64,000 nucleotides of DNA. Origin: Roseibium aestuarii. Lineage in GTDB: Bacteria > Pseudomonadota > Alphaproteobacteria > Rhizobiales > Stappiaceae. The first letter of the stretch is position 1. Every line of letters begins with the position of its first letter. The stretch is from contig NZ_VORA01000003.1 in assembly GCF_008477545.1 (NCBI RefSeq), positions 186,001 to 250,000 on the forward strand, written 5' to 3'. The translations under genes and the position numbers were made by a program. This document shows positions 19,953 to 28,633 of the stretch, piece after piece. The notes under the pieces were generated by a model. That model was not told the DNA's origin. It made no database searches and saw only the letters and a program-made list of their open reading frames with translations.

Positions 19953-20181
19953 CGATTGGGGTCTTGATTGATAGAGATGTGCCTGGAGAGAACTTCCGAA
20001 ACCTGCATGGGTTCACAAGTCGAAAGCGTCGAGAGGAGATATGCTGAGATACTGCCGGGATGCTCTGGACAGGTCATACTGTCAGACGCGGTTGCCGGGC
20101 TCGGGAAATGCGAAACAGATTGCGTCGCCGGCAGTCAGTGGCACGGACAATAGAAGATTTGAAAATAGGATGCAACACGAC

Positions 20182-20224
20182 TTTCGGCACACTCTGCGGT
20201 TTTCACCCGAGTGTGCCGAAGGTC
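20182..20224 (-). other. Long hairpin between hemJ and rho
   Basis: A near-perfect inverted repeat pairs TTCGGCACACTC with GAGTGTGCCGAA around a loop of about 14 bases. It begins just past the hemJ stop codon and is not followed by a U-run on the minus strand. It may be a weak terminator for hemE-hemJ, an mRNA 3' end, or part of the rho leader. Confidence 0.65.
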
Positions 20225-20230
20225 AAAGCT

Positions 20231-20659
20231 TTAAAACGGTTTACCTATGACGAGAATGACAATACCGATCATCAATACGGTCGGGACTTCATTCAGAACG
20301 CGATAGAATTTCGCAGACTTCTTGTTCTCGTCACGGGCAAAGCGCTTGACGCAGCCCGAAAGGTAGCCGTGGGCACCGGACATCAGCAGGGCCAGCGTCA
20401 GCTTGGCGTGGAACCAGCCCTGAGAGAAGAACCCTGCGTCATAGGCCAGCCAGAGCCCGACCACCCAGGCAACCATCATCGACGGATTGATGATCGCCTT
20501 GAGCAGGCGCCGCTCCATGACCTTGAAGGTCTCCGATTGCGCTGATCCAGGTTCTGCTTCGCAGTGATAGACGAAAAGCCGCGGCAGATAGAGCATCCCC
20601 GCCATCCAGGCGATGATGGCAATCACGTGCAGCGACTTCAGCCAGAGATAGAGATCCAT
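20231..20659 (-). CDS. hemJ: HemJ-type protoporphyrinogen IX oxidase
   Basis: The 142-residue membrane protein has four hydrophobic segments and the conserved start LKSLHVIAIIAWMAGMLYLP, with the family histidine in SLHV and the following PRLFVYHCE. HemJ oxidises protoporphyrinogen IX to protoporphyrin IX in bacteria lacking HemG and HemY. It follows hemE with a single base between stop and start, so the two heme genes form one unit. Confidence 0.94.
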   Translation of the reverse strand: MDLYLWLKSLHVIAIIAWMAGMLYLPRLFVYHCEAEPGSAQSETFKVMERRLLKAIINPSMMVAWVVGLWLAYDAGFFSQGWFHAKLTLALLMSGAHGYLSGCVKRFARDENKKSAKFYRVLNEVPTVLMIGIVILVIGKPF

Positions 20660-20660
20660 A

Positions 20661-21689
20661 TTACCCCCTCTTCACCCGTTCGACCATGCGCGCCACATTG
20701 GCCGGATCGGCCTCCGGTGTCACCCCGTGACCGAGATTGAAGATCAGCGGGCCCTTGTCGAAGGTCGAGAGGATGTGGTCGATGCCCTCATCCAGCGCAT
20801 GGCCACCGGCGACCAGGCGCATGGGGTCCAGGTTGCCCTGGATCGGCACCTGCTTCTGGATTTCCAGAGCCACTGGATCCGGCGCGGTCCAGTCCAGCCC
20901 CACCGCGTCCACACCGGTGCCGGCGATATAGCGCTGCAGCCGGCCGCTGGAGGCCTTCGGGAAGCCGATGATGCGGGCACCCGGTCTCAAGGCGCGAACC
21001 CCGTCCACGATCGCCCGAGTCGGCTTGATGGACCAGCGCTCGAACCCGGCATCATCCAGAACCCCGGCCCAGGTGTCGAAGATCTGCAGCGCGTCCGCGC
21101 CCGCATCCAGCTGACGGACAAGATAGACGATGGAGGCCTGAACCAATTGGTCGATGAAGCGTTGAACCAGCTCGGGATCGCGGTAAGCCCCCACGCGGGC
21201 GGCCGTCTGGTCCTGGGTGGTGTGTCCGGCGACGGAATAGCACGCAACGGTCCAGGGAGCGCCGCAGAAGCCCAACAGGGTGGTTTCAGCAGGCAGCTCC
21301 GCCCGCAGGCGTGAAACCGTCTCTATGACCGGTTTGAGGTGATCCTCGGCCTTGTCCTGATCAAGACGGTCCAGGATCTCGTGCGAGAGAGGCTCAAGCA
21401 TCGGACCACGGCCGGTTTCAAACCAGACCGGATAGCCGATGGCGTCAGGGACGACGAAGATGTCGGAGAAGAGAATGCTCGCATCAAAGCCATAGCGGCG
21501 GATCGGCTGGAGCGTGACTTCCGTGGCCAGGTCCGGGTCGTAGCAGAAGGAGAGGAAGTCCTTCGCCTTGGCACGGGTCTCCCGGTACTCGGGGAGATAG
21601 CGGCCAGCCTGACGCATCATCCAGATGGGAGGCGGCCAGAGCTTCTCTCCAGCAAGCACTCGCATCACCGCACGGTCTTCGGATCTCAT
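20661..21689 (-). CDS. hemE: Uroporphyrinogen decarboxylase
   Basis: HemE removes four carboxyl groups from uroporphyrinogen III to give coproporphyrinogen III. The signatures PPIWMMRQAGRYLPEYRE and ILFSDIFVVPDAIG (with the catalytic-type Asp) are clear, as is the ending FNLGHGVTPEADP. I chose the ATG at 21689 (MRSEDRAVMRVLAG), with AAGGGG about 10 bp upstream, giving 342 residues; the TTG 33 bp further up is unlikely. The gene borders the origin interval, as in Caulobacter and Rickettsia. Confidence 0.97.
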   Translation of the reverse strand: MRSEDRAVMRVLAGEKLWPPPIWMMRQAGRYLPEYRETRAKAKDFLSFCYDPDLATEVTLQPIRRYGFDASILFSDIFVVPDAIGYPVWFETGRGPMLEPLSHEILDRLDQDKAEDHLKPVIETVSRLRAELPAETTLLGFCGAPWTVACYSVAGHTTQDQTAARVGAYRDPELVQRFIDQLVQASIVYLVRQLDAGADALQIFDTWAGVLDDAGFERWSIKPTRAIVDGVRALRPGARIIGFPKASSGRLQRYIAGTGVDAVGLDWTAPDPVALEIQKQVPIQGNLDPMRLVAGGHALDEGIDHILSTFDKGPLIFNLGHGVTPEADPANVARMVERVKRG

Positions 21690-21849
21690 GAGGCAGGGCC
21701 CCTTTCTCACATTCCCAATCAATAAGATTCTTATTGAATGAATCTGTTTCTTTTATTTGTGGGTGGATTGGTGGGATCAATGAACGTCCACACTCCATCA
21801 CACAACAGGCAATTCTGGGATAAAATGTCGCGAGGTTTTGGACAAGTTA

Positions 21850-21858
21850 TCATCCACA
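21850..21858 (+). promoter_or_regulatory. DnaA-box-like site
   Basis: TCATCCACA keeps the ATCCACA core of the DnaA box (TTATCCACA; Caulobacter G-box TGATCCACA), differing only at position 2. Confidence 0.6.
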
Positions 21859-21907
21859 GCCGGTGATAACCCGAAAACTTGCAGAATCTCAATTACCTGC
21901 AGAGGCG

Positions 21908-21922
21908 TTAACGTTCCGTTTA
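21908..21922 (+). promoter_or_regulatory. CtrA-like binding site
   Basis: TTAA followed after seven bases by TTTA, against the CtrA consensus TTAA-N7-TTAA, with one mismatch. It lies between two DnaA-box-like sites, as CtrA sites do in the Caulobacter origin, where CtrA represses initiation. Confidence 0.45.
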
Positions 21923-21971
21923 CCTTTTGGGCGAGCGTGGATCGCCTGTGGGAATTGCCGAGCCAATCTGT

Positions 21972-21980
21972 TAATCCACA
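21972..21980 (+). promoter_or_regulatory. DnaA-box-like site
   Basis: TAATCCACA differs from TTATCCACA only at position 2 and has the same orientation as the site at 21850. Confidence 0.6.
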
Positions 21981-22120
21981 GGGGGGAGGACTCGTTTCGG
22001 CGGGAGTCAATTAACAACCCGGCTCTGTTCATAAAAAACGGTCTTCGCGGATAACTTTCGGGGGTACCGGGTGAAAGGCGTCAGTCTTCCCCTGTTGCCC
22101 ACAGGCCTGGGGATAGTTCA

Positions 22121-23017
22121 GTGAATAAGTCGCGCCACTATTTTCACCTGCATCTCGTCTCGGACTCCACCGGTGAGACCCTGATGACGGTGGCCCGTGC
22201 GGCCACCGCGCAATACGAGATGGTTCAGGAGATCGAGCACGTCTATCCGCTTGTCAGGACGCAGAAGCAGCTCGACCGTGTCGTCTCCGAAATCGAGGCC
22301 GCGCCCGGCATCGTGCTCTACACCCTGGTCGACCGGGACATCAGCGAGCGCCTGGAGCGCACCTGTCAGGATCTCGGCATACCCTACGTGAACATCCTCG
22401 ATCCGGTCTTCGCCGTGTTCCAGAGCTATCTGAACGTGACCAAGACCCACCGGATCGGCGGTCAGCACGATCTCGATGCGGAATATTTCAAGCGGATCGA
22501 AGCGCTGAACTACACGATGATGCATGACGACGGGCAGATCCCCGATGATCTGAACACTGCCGACATCGTGCTCGTGGGCGTATCCCGCACCTCCAAGACG
22601 CCGACCTGCATCTATCTGGCCAACCGCGGCATGAAGGCGGCCAACGTGCCTCTCGTGCCCGATCTGCCGATCCCGCATCAGCTCAACAATCTCACCCGGC
22701 CTCTGGTCGTCGGACTGATCGCCTCCGCAGAGCGGATCCAGCAGATCCGCCAGAACCGGGTGCTGTCCCTCAATTCTGAGGGCTACAACGATACCTATGT
22801 GAACCGGCAGGAAATCGCGCGGGAGATCAACATGTCCCGCCGCCTGTGCTCCGAACGGGGCTGGCCGCTGATCGATGTGACCCGCCGGTCCATCGAGGAA
22901 ACGGCCGCCGAGATCATGGATCTCTACCGCAAGCACAGGGCCCAACAGATGGATCGGTCCTCGCAGGAGGCGACCCTTCCGGACACGACAGATCACCAAG
23001 GAGACACCCACCAATGA
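22121..23017 (+). CDS. ppsR: Pyruvate phosphate dikinase / PEP synthase regulatory kinase-phosphorylase (DUF299, RP001)
   Basis: The 298-residue protein starts at a GTG ([20 protein letters not shown]). The DUF299 signatures are [11 protein letters not shown] near the N-terminus and the P-loop-like [18 protein letters not shown]. The family reversibly phosphorylates PEP synthase or pyruvate phosphate dikinase with ADP and removes the phosphate with Pi. Which of the two enzymes is the target here cannot be told. It leads a tight run with maf, aroE and coaE, each overlapping the next by 4 bp, running away from oriC. Confidence 0.95.
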   Translation: MNKSRHYFHLHLVSDSTGETLMTVARAATAQYEMVQEIEHVYPLVRTQKQLDRVVSEIEAAPGIVLYTLVDRDISERLERTCQDLGIPYVNILDPVFAVFQSYLNVTKTHRIGGQHDLDAEYFKRIEALNYTMMHDDGQIPDDLNTADIVLVGVSRTSKTPTCIYLANRGMKAANVPLVPDLPIPHQLNNLTRPLVVGLIASAERIQQIRQNRVLSLNSEGYNDTYVNRQEIAREINMSRRLCSERGWPLIDVTRRSIEETAAEIMDLYRKHRAQQMDRSSQEATLPDTTDHQGDTHQ

Positions 23018-23607
23018 CCCTGGTCCTTGCGAGCGGCAGCCGCATTCGCGGCGAATTGCTGCGCAATGCCGGTCTGACCTTTGAGGTCGATCCCGCAACC
23101 ATCGACGAACGGCTGGTCGAAAAGCCGCTTCTGGACGCCGGCGTCGCGCCTGAGGACATCGCTCTCATTCTGGCGGAAGCCAAGGCCGATGACGTGTCCG
23201 CCCGCCGTCACGGAGATCTGGTGATCGGTGCCGATCAGGTCCTGGCGCTCGGCGACGAACGCTTCACCAAGCCGGCCGACATGGAAGCGGCCCGGCGTCA
23301 GCTCCTCAGTCTTTCCGGCAAGACCCACGAGCTGATTTCCTCCGTGGTTCTCTCGCAGAATGGCGAGGCCATCTGGCGGGAAACCTCTGTCGCGCGCCTG
23401 ACCATGCGCCCGCTGTCGCCGGAATTCGTCGGCCAGTATCTCGCCGATGCCGGAGCGGACATCCTGAACAGCGTCGGTGGCTACCAGCTGGAAAGCCTCG
23501 GCGTACAGCTCTTCGAGAAGATCGAAGGGGACTATTTCACCATCCTCGGCCTGCCCCTGCTGCCGCTTCTCGGCAAGCTCCGCGATCTCGGGATCCTCAA
23601 GTCATGA
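23014..23607 (+). CDS. maf: Maf family nucleotide pyrophosphatase
   Basis: The 197-residue protein starts [20 protein letters not shown], the canonical Maf beginning with the S-x-S-x-x-R motif. [15 protein letters not shown] and [20 protein letters not shown] are further family signatures. Maf proteins hydrolyse noncanonical or canonical nucleoside triphosphates such as dTTP, UTP or m7GTP to monophosphates. AAGGAGA precedes the ATG, which overlaps the ppsR stop by 4 bp. The ORF could be read from 22846, but that would overlap ppsR extensively. Confidence 0.94.
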   Translation: MTLVLASGSRIRGELLRNAGLTFEVDPATIDERLVEKPLLDAGVAPEDIALILAEAKADDVSARRHGDLVIGADQVLALGDERFTKPADMEAARRQLLSLSGKTHELISSVVLSQNGEAIWRETSVARLTMRPLSPEFVGQYLADAGADILNSVGGYQLESLGVQLFEKIEGDYFTILGLPLLPLLGKLRDLGILKS

Positions 23608-24449
23608 CGAAACATCCCCGTGCGGCCATCACCGGCTGGCCCGTGGCCCATTCGAGGTCTCCCCTCGTCCACGGCTACTGGCTGAAGAAACACGGTCTCG
23701 AGGGCGACTATGGCCGACAGGCCGTCGCCCCTGAAGAGGCGGAAGACTTCTACCGCAGCTTTACGACCAGCGGGCTGGTCGGTGGCAATGTCACCATTCC
23801 GCACAAGGAACTGGCTGCCCGGATCTGCGATCATCTGGACGAGGCCGCGCGCGCCATGGGCGCGGTGAACACGCTCTGGCTGGGCGAGGACGGCAGCCTC
23901 TGGGGCGCCAACACCGATGGGCTGGGCTTCCTGGGCAACATGGATCAGCACCAGCCGGGCTGGGACAGCCGGGTCGGCTCCGCTGTCGTCCTGGGGGCCG
24001 GCGGGGCCGCGCGGGCGATCATCTACTCCCTGCTTCAGCGGGGTGTGAAGACCGTGCATATCGTCAACCGAACCCTCGAGAATGCCAGAAAACTGCAGGA
24101 TGAGTTCGGTCCTGCAACAATGGCCCATTCTTGGGACAAGCTTGGGGATCTCCTGGGGACAGCCGACTTGCTGGTCAACACCACCTCTCTGGGCATGACC
24201 GGTAAGCCGCCGCTGGAAATCGACCTCTCTCCCTTGGCCACCCATGCCATCGTCACGGATGCGATCTATGTCCCGCTGCGGACCGAACTGCTGAAACAGG
24301 CAGAGGCTCGCGGCAATCCGACGGTGGACGGACTGGGCATGCTCCTGCATCAGGCCGTGCCCGGGTTCGAGCGCTGGTTCGGGGTGCGGCCGGAGGTGGA
24401 TGAGGCCCTGCGTCAGGTGATCATCGACGATCTCGAGGCACAGGGATGA
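23604..24449 (+). CDS. aroE: Shikimate dehydrogenase (NADP+)
   Basis: AroE reduces 3-dehydroshikimate to shikimate in aromatic amino acid synthesis. The substrate-binding start [17 protein letters not shown] is clear, the catalytic lysine is in [13 protein letters not shown], the cofactor loop is [16 protein letters not shown] and the adenine/phosphate side reads [13 protein letters not shown]. Its 281 residues are normal. The start overlaps maf by 4 bp and the end overlaps coaE by 4 bp. Confidence 0.96.
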   Translation: MTKHPRAAITGWPVAHSRSPLVHGYWLKKHGLEGDYGRQAVAPEEAEDFYRSFTTSGLVGGNVTIPHKELAARICDHLDEAARAMGAVNTLWLGEDGSLWGANTDGLGFLGNMDQHQPGWDSRVGSAVVLGAGGAARAIIYSLLQRGVKTVHIVNRTLENARKLQDEFGPATMAHSWDKLGDLLGTADLLVNTTSLGMTGKPPLEIDLSPLATHAIVTDAIYVPLRTELLKQAEARGNPTVDGLGMLLHQAVPGFERWFGVRPEVDEALRQVIIDDLEAQG

Positions 24450-25033
24450 TCCGCATCGGCCTGACCGGCTCCATCGGCATGGGCAAGTCGACGACGGCGA
24501 AGATGTTCGCCCGTCACGGCGTGCCCGTCCATGATGCGGATGCGACCGTGCACCGGCTTTACGCCGGCCCGGCGGTTGCCGCCATCGAGGCGGCCTTTCC
24601 GGGCACCATCCGCGAAGGCCAGGTCGATCGCACCCTTCTCGGAGCCCAGGTGATCGGCAAGCCCGAGGCCATGAAGCGTCTTGAAGCCATCGTCCATCCG
24701 CTGGTCCATGAAGCCGAGCAGGGCTTTCTGGAAAAGGCACGGGCTGAAGGCCGCCGCGCCGTGCTTCTCGACATTCCCCTGCTCTTTGAAACCGGGGGCG
24801 AGGCCCGGGTGGATGTGCGCGTCGTCGTCACCGCACACCCGCATCTTCAGCGCCAGCGCGTGCTGGCCCGTCCCGGCATGTCGGAAGACCGGTTCGAGAC
24901 CATTCTCGCCAAGCAGCTGCACGATGACCAGAAGCGGCTGCGTGCTCATTTCCTCATCGACACGTCCCACGGGGAAGCCTATGCGGAGCGCCAGGTGGAA
25001 GCCTGCCTGCGCGCCCTTAGCCCAATGCCCTGA
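24446..25033 (+). CDS. coaE: Dephospho-CoA kinase
   Basis: CoaE phosphorylates the ribose 3'-OH of dephospho-CoA, the last step of CoA synthesis. The P-loop is [17 protein letters not shown] at the N-terminus, then [14 protein letters not shown] and [12 protein letters not shown]. The length, 195 residues, is standard. The gene overlaps aroE by 4 bp; dnaQ follows after 110 bp. The pathway partner coaA (pantothenate kinase) is in the same window at 56 kb. Confidence 0.96.
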   Translation: MIRIGLTGSIGMGKSTTAKMFARHGVPVHDADATVHRLYAGPAVAAIEAAFPGTIREGQVDRTLLGAQVIGKPEAMKRLEAIVHPLVHEAEQGFLEKARAEGRRAVLLDIPLLFETGGEARVDVRVVVTAHPHLQRQRVLARPGMSEDRFETILAKQLHDDQKRLRAHFLIDTSHGEAYAERQVEACLRALSPMP

Positions 25034-25143
25034 CGAAGCGTCCCGTCCAGCCTGAGCTGGGGAATCCCGGGAAAAAGACCGGCAATGCCTTGCCCTCGCC
25101 GCGGAAGACGGCACAGTGAGCGCAAGACAGAGGATCCCCGAAC

Positions 25144-25860
25144 ATGCGTGAAATCTCCTTCGATACGGAAACCACCGGCCTGAATCCGCGCGGGGGCGAC
25201 CGGCTGGTGGAAATCGGCGGTGTGGAACTGTTCAATCACGTTCCCACCGGAAAGGTGTTTCACGTCTACATCAACCCGGAGCGGGACATGCCGGAGGAAG
25301 CCTTCAAGGTGCACGGCCTGTCCGCCGAGTTTCTCTCCGACAAGCCGAAATTCGCCGAAGTCGCGAAGGCTTTCGTCGAGTTCGTCGGCGATGCAACGCT
25401 GGTGATCCACAACGCGGCCTTCGACATGGGCTTCATCAACATGGAGCTTGGCAGGCTCAACATGCCGCCGATCCCGAACACCCAGGTCATCGATACGCTG
25501 GATCTCGCCCGCCGCCGCTTCCCAACGGGCCCGAATTCGCTGGACGCCCTGTGCTCGCGCTTCGGCATCGACAATTCCCGCCGGGTGAAGCACGGCGCTC
25601 TTCTCGATGCGGAGATCCTGGCCGAGGTCTATCTCGAGCTGAAGGGGGGAAAGCAGCGGGCCCTCATCCTGTCGCCGGACGACGAGGACGACGCAAGCGC
25701 CCTGCCTCCGGGCCACGAGCCGGGCAAGCTTGGCCCCTTCAATGCACGCCAGCGGCCGGAGCCGCTGGTCCGCCCGGACATTCGCGCCGAATATGCCGCC
25801 CATCGGGCCTTCATCGAGAAGATGGGCGAGAGCGCGATCTGGAAGAAATATCTCGACTGA
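25144..25860 (+). CDS. dnaQ: DNA polymerase III epsilon subunit (3'-5' proofreading exonuclease)
   Basis: DnaQ proofreads for the replicative polymerase. All three exonuclease motifs are visible: Exo I in FDTETTGLNPRGGDRLVEIG, Exo II in LVIHNAAFDMGFINMEL and Exo III in KHGALLDAEILAEVYLEL (His-x4-Asp). The C-terminal extension carries the polymerase-contact region. AGAGGA precedes the ATG. It ends in a strong terminator and is convergent with the next gene. Confidence 0.95.
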   Translation: MREISFDTETTGLNPRGGDRLVEIGGVELFNHVPTGKVFHVYINPERDMPEEAFKVHGLSAEFLSDKPKFAEVAKAFVEFVGDATLVIHNAAFDMGFINMELGRLNMPPIPNTQVIDTLDLARRRFPTGPNSLDALCSRFGIDNSRRVKHGALLDAEILAEVYLELKGGKQRALILSPDDEDDASALPPGHEPGKLGPFNARQRPEPLVRPDIRAEYAAHRAFIEKMGESAIWKKYLD

Positions 25861-25883
25861 GTGCTTAACGCCTCGATGTCATG

Positions 25884-25915
25884 ACAAAGGGCCGCCCGAT
25901 GAAGCGGCCCTTTGC
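25884..25915. terminator. Bidirectional terminator after dnaQ
   Basis: AAAGGGCCGC (25886-25895) pairs with GCGGCCCTTT (25904-25913) around an eight-base loop, between the convergent dnaQ and the 2-hydroxyacid dehydrogenase gene. Confidence 0.8.
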
Positions 25916-25952
25916 GTATCTCTGATCTGTGACGTGAAGCCGGATCGCCGGC

Positions 25953-26939
25953 TCACAGCATGGACGGCAGGACCCGATCCGGCGGACGGTGCCCGTCCAT
26001 GAAGGTCTTGATGTTGATGATGACCTTCTCGCCCATCTCGATGCGGCCCTCGATGGTGGCAGAGCCCATGTGTGGCAGCAGAACCACGTTGTCGAGCTTG
26101 GCCAGCTTCGGGTTCACGGCGGGCTCGTGTTCGAACACGTCGAGACCGGCGCCGGCAAGCGCGCCTTCTTCCAGCATGCGGATCAGGGCGTTTTCGTCGA
26201 TCACTTCGCCGCGGGCCGTGTTCACCACATAGGCGTCCTTCTTCAGCAGGCGCAGGCGACGCGCCGACAGCAGATGGAAGGTGCCGGGCGTATGCGGGCA
26301 GTGGATGGAGACCACATCCATGCGGGCCAGCATCTGGTCGAGGCTTTCCCAGTAGGTGGCTTCCAGCTCCTCTTCCACTTCCGGGGTGACCGGGCGGCGG
26401 TTGTGATAGTGGATCGACATGCCGAAGGCCTTGGCCCGGCGGGCGACGGCCTGGCCGATGCGGCCCATGCCGATGATGCCCAGGCGCTTGCCCCAGATCC
26501 GGTGACCCAGCATCCAGGTCGGCGACCAGCCGGTCCACTCGCCCGCTTCCAGCGCCTTGATGCCGGCAGCCAGACGGCGCGGCACGGCGAGCATCAGCGC
26601 CATGGTCATGTCGGCGGTGTCTTCGGTCAGAACGCCGGGAGTGTTGGTCACGTTGATGCCGCGGTTGTTCGCGGTCACCACGTCGATGTTGTCGACCCCA
26701 TTGCCGAAATTGGCAATCAGCTTGAGGTTGGGACCGGCCTGGGAGAGTACGGCGCCGTCGATGCGGTCCGTGACGGTCGGCACGACCACATCCGCGGTCC
26801 GCATCGCTTCGACCAGCTCGGCCTGGGTGAAGGGGCGGTCGCTTTCATTCAGTCGTGTCTCGAACAGCTCGCGCATGCGGGTTTCCACCACATCCGGCAG
26901 CTTGCGTGTCACGACAACGACCGGCTTCTTTTTCGCCAT
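25953..26939 (-). CDS. D-isomer-specific 2-hydroxyacid dehydrogenase (glyoxylate/hydroxypyruvate reductase type)
   Basis: The 328-residue NAD(P)-dependent enzyme has the Rossmann motif LGIIGMGRIGQAVARRAKAFG, the substrate loop IANFGNGVDNIDV, the catalytic Arg in VVNTARGEVIDENAL, the Glu region GLDVFEHEPAVNPKL and the catalytic His in LLPHMGSAT. NRRP after the second strand of the Rossmann fold hints at NADPH preference. The best guess is glyoxylate or hydroxypyruvate reduction, but the substrate is not certain from sequence alone. The gene is monocistronic. Confidence 0.9.
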   Translation of the reverse strand: MAKKKPVVVVTRKLPDVVETRMRELFETRLNESDRPFTQAELVEAMRTADVVVPTVTDRIDGAVLSQAGPNLKLIANFGNGVDNIDVVTANNRGINVTNTPGVLTEDTADMTMALMLAVPRRLAAGIKALEAGEWTGWSPTWMLGHRIWGKRLGIIGMGRIGQAVARRAKAFGMSIHYHNRRPVTPEVEEELEATYWESLDQMLARMDVVSIHCPHTPGTFHLLSARRLRLLKKDAYVVNTARGEVIDENALIRMLEEGALAGAGLDVFEHEPAVNPKLAKLDNVVLLPHMGSATIEGRIEMGEKVIINIKTFMDGHRPPDRVLPSML

Positions 26940-27178
26940 ATCCTTAAGCCCTTGCCTTTATTGATCTGTCATTAACCACAATGGTTGCACGATGGAGAAC
27001 ATGCGAACATGTCACCGGTCCTGTCATTTTCCTAAACCAGATGGCCGGAAGGACACAAGGGGCAGGTGTGTCGGCGACGTCCCTGCCCGGACCCTCGGAT
27101 GCTGGCCATCCCGAACGGATTTGGTTAGAGGTTTGTGCAGGATCTCGACCCGGAAAGACAATTGGACAAGCGAATAAT

Positions 27179-27727
27179 ATGGCCTTCTTCCTGATGCGTC
27201 TAAAACCCCTGCTCGGCCTTCTGGCACTCGCCGGTCTTCTGACGGTTGGAGCGGTGTCCTTTGGCGGATCCGCTCAGGCCCAGACGCCCACGATCGGCCC
27301 CAGTGGTCAGCCCATTCCGCGCTTCGTTTCGCTCAAGTCGGACCGCGTGAACGTGCGCAAAGGTCCCTCCCGCGAGCATGACGTGGTCTGGACGTATGTC
27401 CATGCCGGTCTGCCGGTGGAAGTGGTGCAGGAATACGAGAACTGGCGCCGCATCCGCGACTGGCAGGGCGAAATGGGCTGGGTGTTCCACTCCCTGCTCT
27501 CGAGCCGGAGGACGGCCCTCGTCACCCCCTGGGACGAAAGCCTGACGACCCCGTTGCGTGCCCGGCCCGAGAGTGGGGCGCCGATCGTCGCGGAACTCAA
27601 GGCCAATGTGCTGGCCACGGTCACCGAATGCGGCAACGGCTGGTGCCGGCTGCATGGCACGAATTATGACGGCTGGATCGATCAGAAGCGCCTCTTTGGC
27701 ATCTACGAGGAAGAAAGTTTCGACTGA
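27179..27727 (+). CDS. Exported SH3-domain protein
   Basis: The 182-residue protein has a signal peptide (hydrophobic core LLGLLALAGLLTVGAVSF, predicted cleavage near SAQAQ). Two bacterial SH3-like regions follow: the first contains SDRVNVRKGPSREHDVVW and GEMGWVFHSLLS, the second contains PLRARPESGAPIVAEL and YDGWIDQKRLFGIY. Such domains often bind peptidoglycan or metal sites in the periplasm; the role here is unknown. I chose the ATG at 27179; one at 27194 would shorten the signal peptide by five residues. A 239-bp gap upstream holds no recognised feature. Confidence 0.85.
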   Translation: MAFFLMRLKPLLGLLALAGLLTVGAVSFGGSAQAQTPTIGPSGQPIPRFVSLKSDRVNVRKGPSREHDVVWTYVHAGLPVEVVQEYENWRRIRDWQGEMGWVFHSLLSSRRTALVTPWDESLTTPLRARPESGAPIVAELKANVLATVTECGNGWCRLHGTNYDGWIDQKRLFGIYEEESFD

Positions 27728-27756
27728 TCGCCTTGCCGAAAATCGATTGCGACCAT

Positions 27757-27785
27757 GAAAAAAGGGCGGCCACTGGCCGCCCTTT
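27757..27785. terminator. Bidirectional terminator between SH3 gene and fabI
   Basis: AAAAAAGGGCGGCC pairs with GGCCGCCCTTT around a three-base loop, with A and T flanks suited to both convergent transcripts. Confidence 0.82.
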
Positions 27786-27808
27786 CGTGTTTCTGCAGAA
27801 GCGTCGGA

Positions 27809-28624
27809 TCAGTCGTCGGAGACCCGGTCCTGCACCTTCAGCTCGTCCAGCCGGGGCATGGACATGATGTTGTAGCCCGCATCAACGTAGTGGATTTCGC
27901 CCGTCACGCCGTTTGACAGGTTCGACAGGAGATAGAGACCCGTTCCGCCGATGTCTTCCAGCGATGCGGTGCGGCAGAGCGGAGCGTTGCGCTTCTGATA
28001 GTTGAACATCAGACGGGCATCAGACACTCCGGAGCCAGCGAGCGTACGCACCGGGCCGGCCGAGATGGCGTTGACCCGGATGTTCTTCGGACCGTAATCG
28101 ACCGCAAGATAGCGCACGGAGGATTCCAGCGCTGCCTTGGCCACGCCCATGACGTTGTAGTTCGGCATCACCTTGGTGGAGCCGCCATAGGTCAGGGTGA
28201 TGATCGAACCGCCCTCGGGCATCAGCTCGGCCGCGCGCTTCGTCACTTCGGTGAAGGAGAAGCACGAGATCACCATGGTCCGGGAGAAATTCGCCCGGGT
28301 GGTGTCGGCATAGCGGCCACGCAGCTCGGTCTTGTCGGAGAAGCCAATGGCATGAACGAGGAAATCGATGCTTCCCCATTCCTGCTTCAGGGTCTCGAAC
28401 ACCGCATCGACGCTGTCGATGTCTTCCACGTCGCAAGGCAGCAGCATCTTGGCCCCGACGCTCTCGGCGAGCGGACGGGTGCGGCGGCCGAAGGCCTCGC
28501 CCTGATAGGTGAAGGCGAGTTCCGCACCATGCTCGGACAGGGTCTTGGCAATACCCCAGGCGATGGAGTGGTCGTTGGCCACACCCATCACCAGGCCGCG
28601 CTTGCCTTTCATGAGACCGGACAT
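27809..28624 (-). CDS. fabI: Enoyl-[acyl-carrier-protein] reductase (NADH)
   Basis: FabI catalyses the last reduction of each fatty acid elongation cycle. The N-terminal nucleotide motif is LVMGVANDHSIAWGIAKTL, and the catalytic Tyr-x6-Lys is in YNVMGVAKAALESSVRYLA. The 271-residue length fits. The 9-bp gap to fabB and shared strand place it third in fabA-fabB-fabI, the set that makes unsaturated fatty acids by the anaerobic route. Confidence 0.96.
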   Translation of the reverse strand: MSGLMKGKRGLVMGVANDHSIAWGIAKTLSEHGAELAFTYQGEAFGRRTRPLAESVGAKMLLPCDVEDIDSVDAVFETLKQEWGSIDFLVHAIGFSDKTELRGRYADTTRANFSRTMVISCFSFTEVTKRAAELMPEGGSIITLTYGGSTKVMPNYNVMGVAKAALESSVRYLAVDYGPKNIRVNAISAGPVRTLAGSGVSDARLMFNYQKRNAPLCRTASLEDIGGTGLYLLSNLSNGVTGEIHYVDAGYNIMSMPRLDELKVQDRVSDD

Positions 28625-28633
28625 GAGGGCTCC

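Larger units (their letters stand above)
21690..22120. other. oriC: Probable chromosome origin of replication oriC
   Basis: This gene-poor interval between hemE and ppsR (RP001) corresponds to the known oriC position in Caulobacter crescentus and Rickettsia. It opens with an AT-rich stretch (21721-21760). It holds DnaA-box-like nonamers TCATCCACA (21850-21858), TAATCCACA (21972-21980) and TTGCCCACA (22095-22103), further ATCCAC cores on the opposite strand (21763, 21937), five GANTC sites and one CtrA-like element. Five parS sites lie on one side. No perfect TTATCCACA was found. The call is an inference from synteny plus motifs; GC skew was not computed. Confidence 0.85.
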
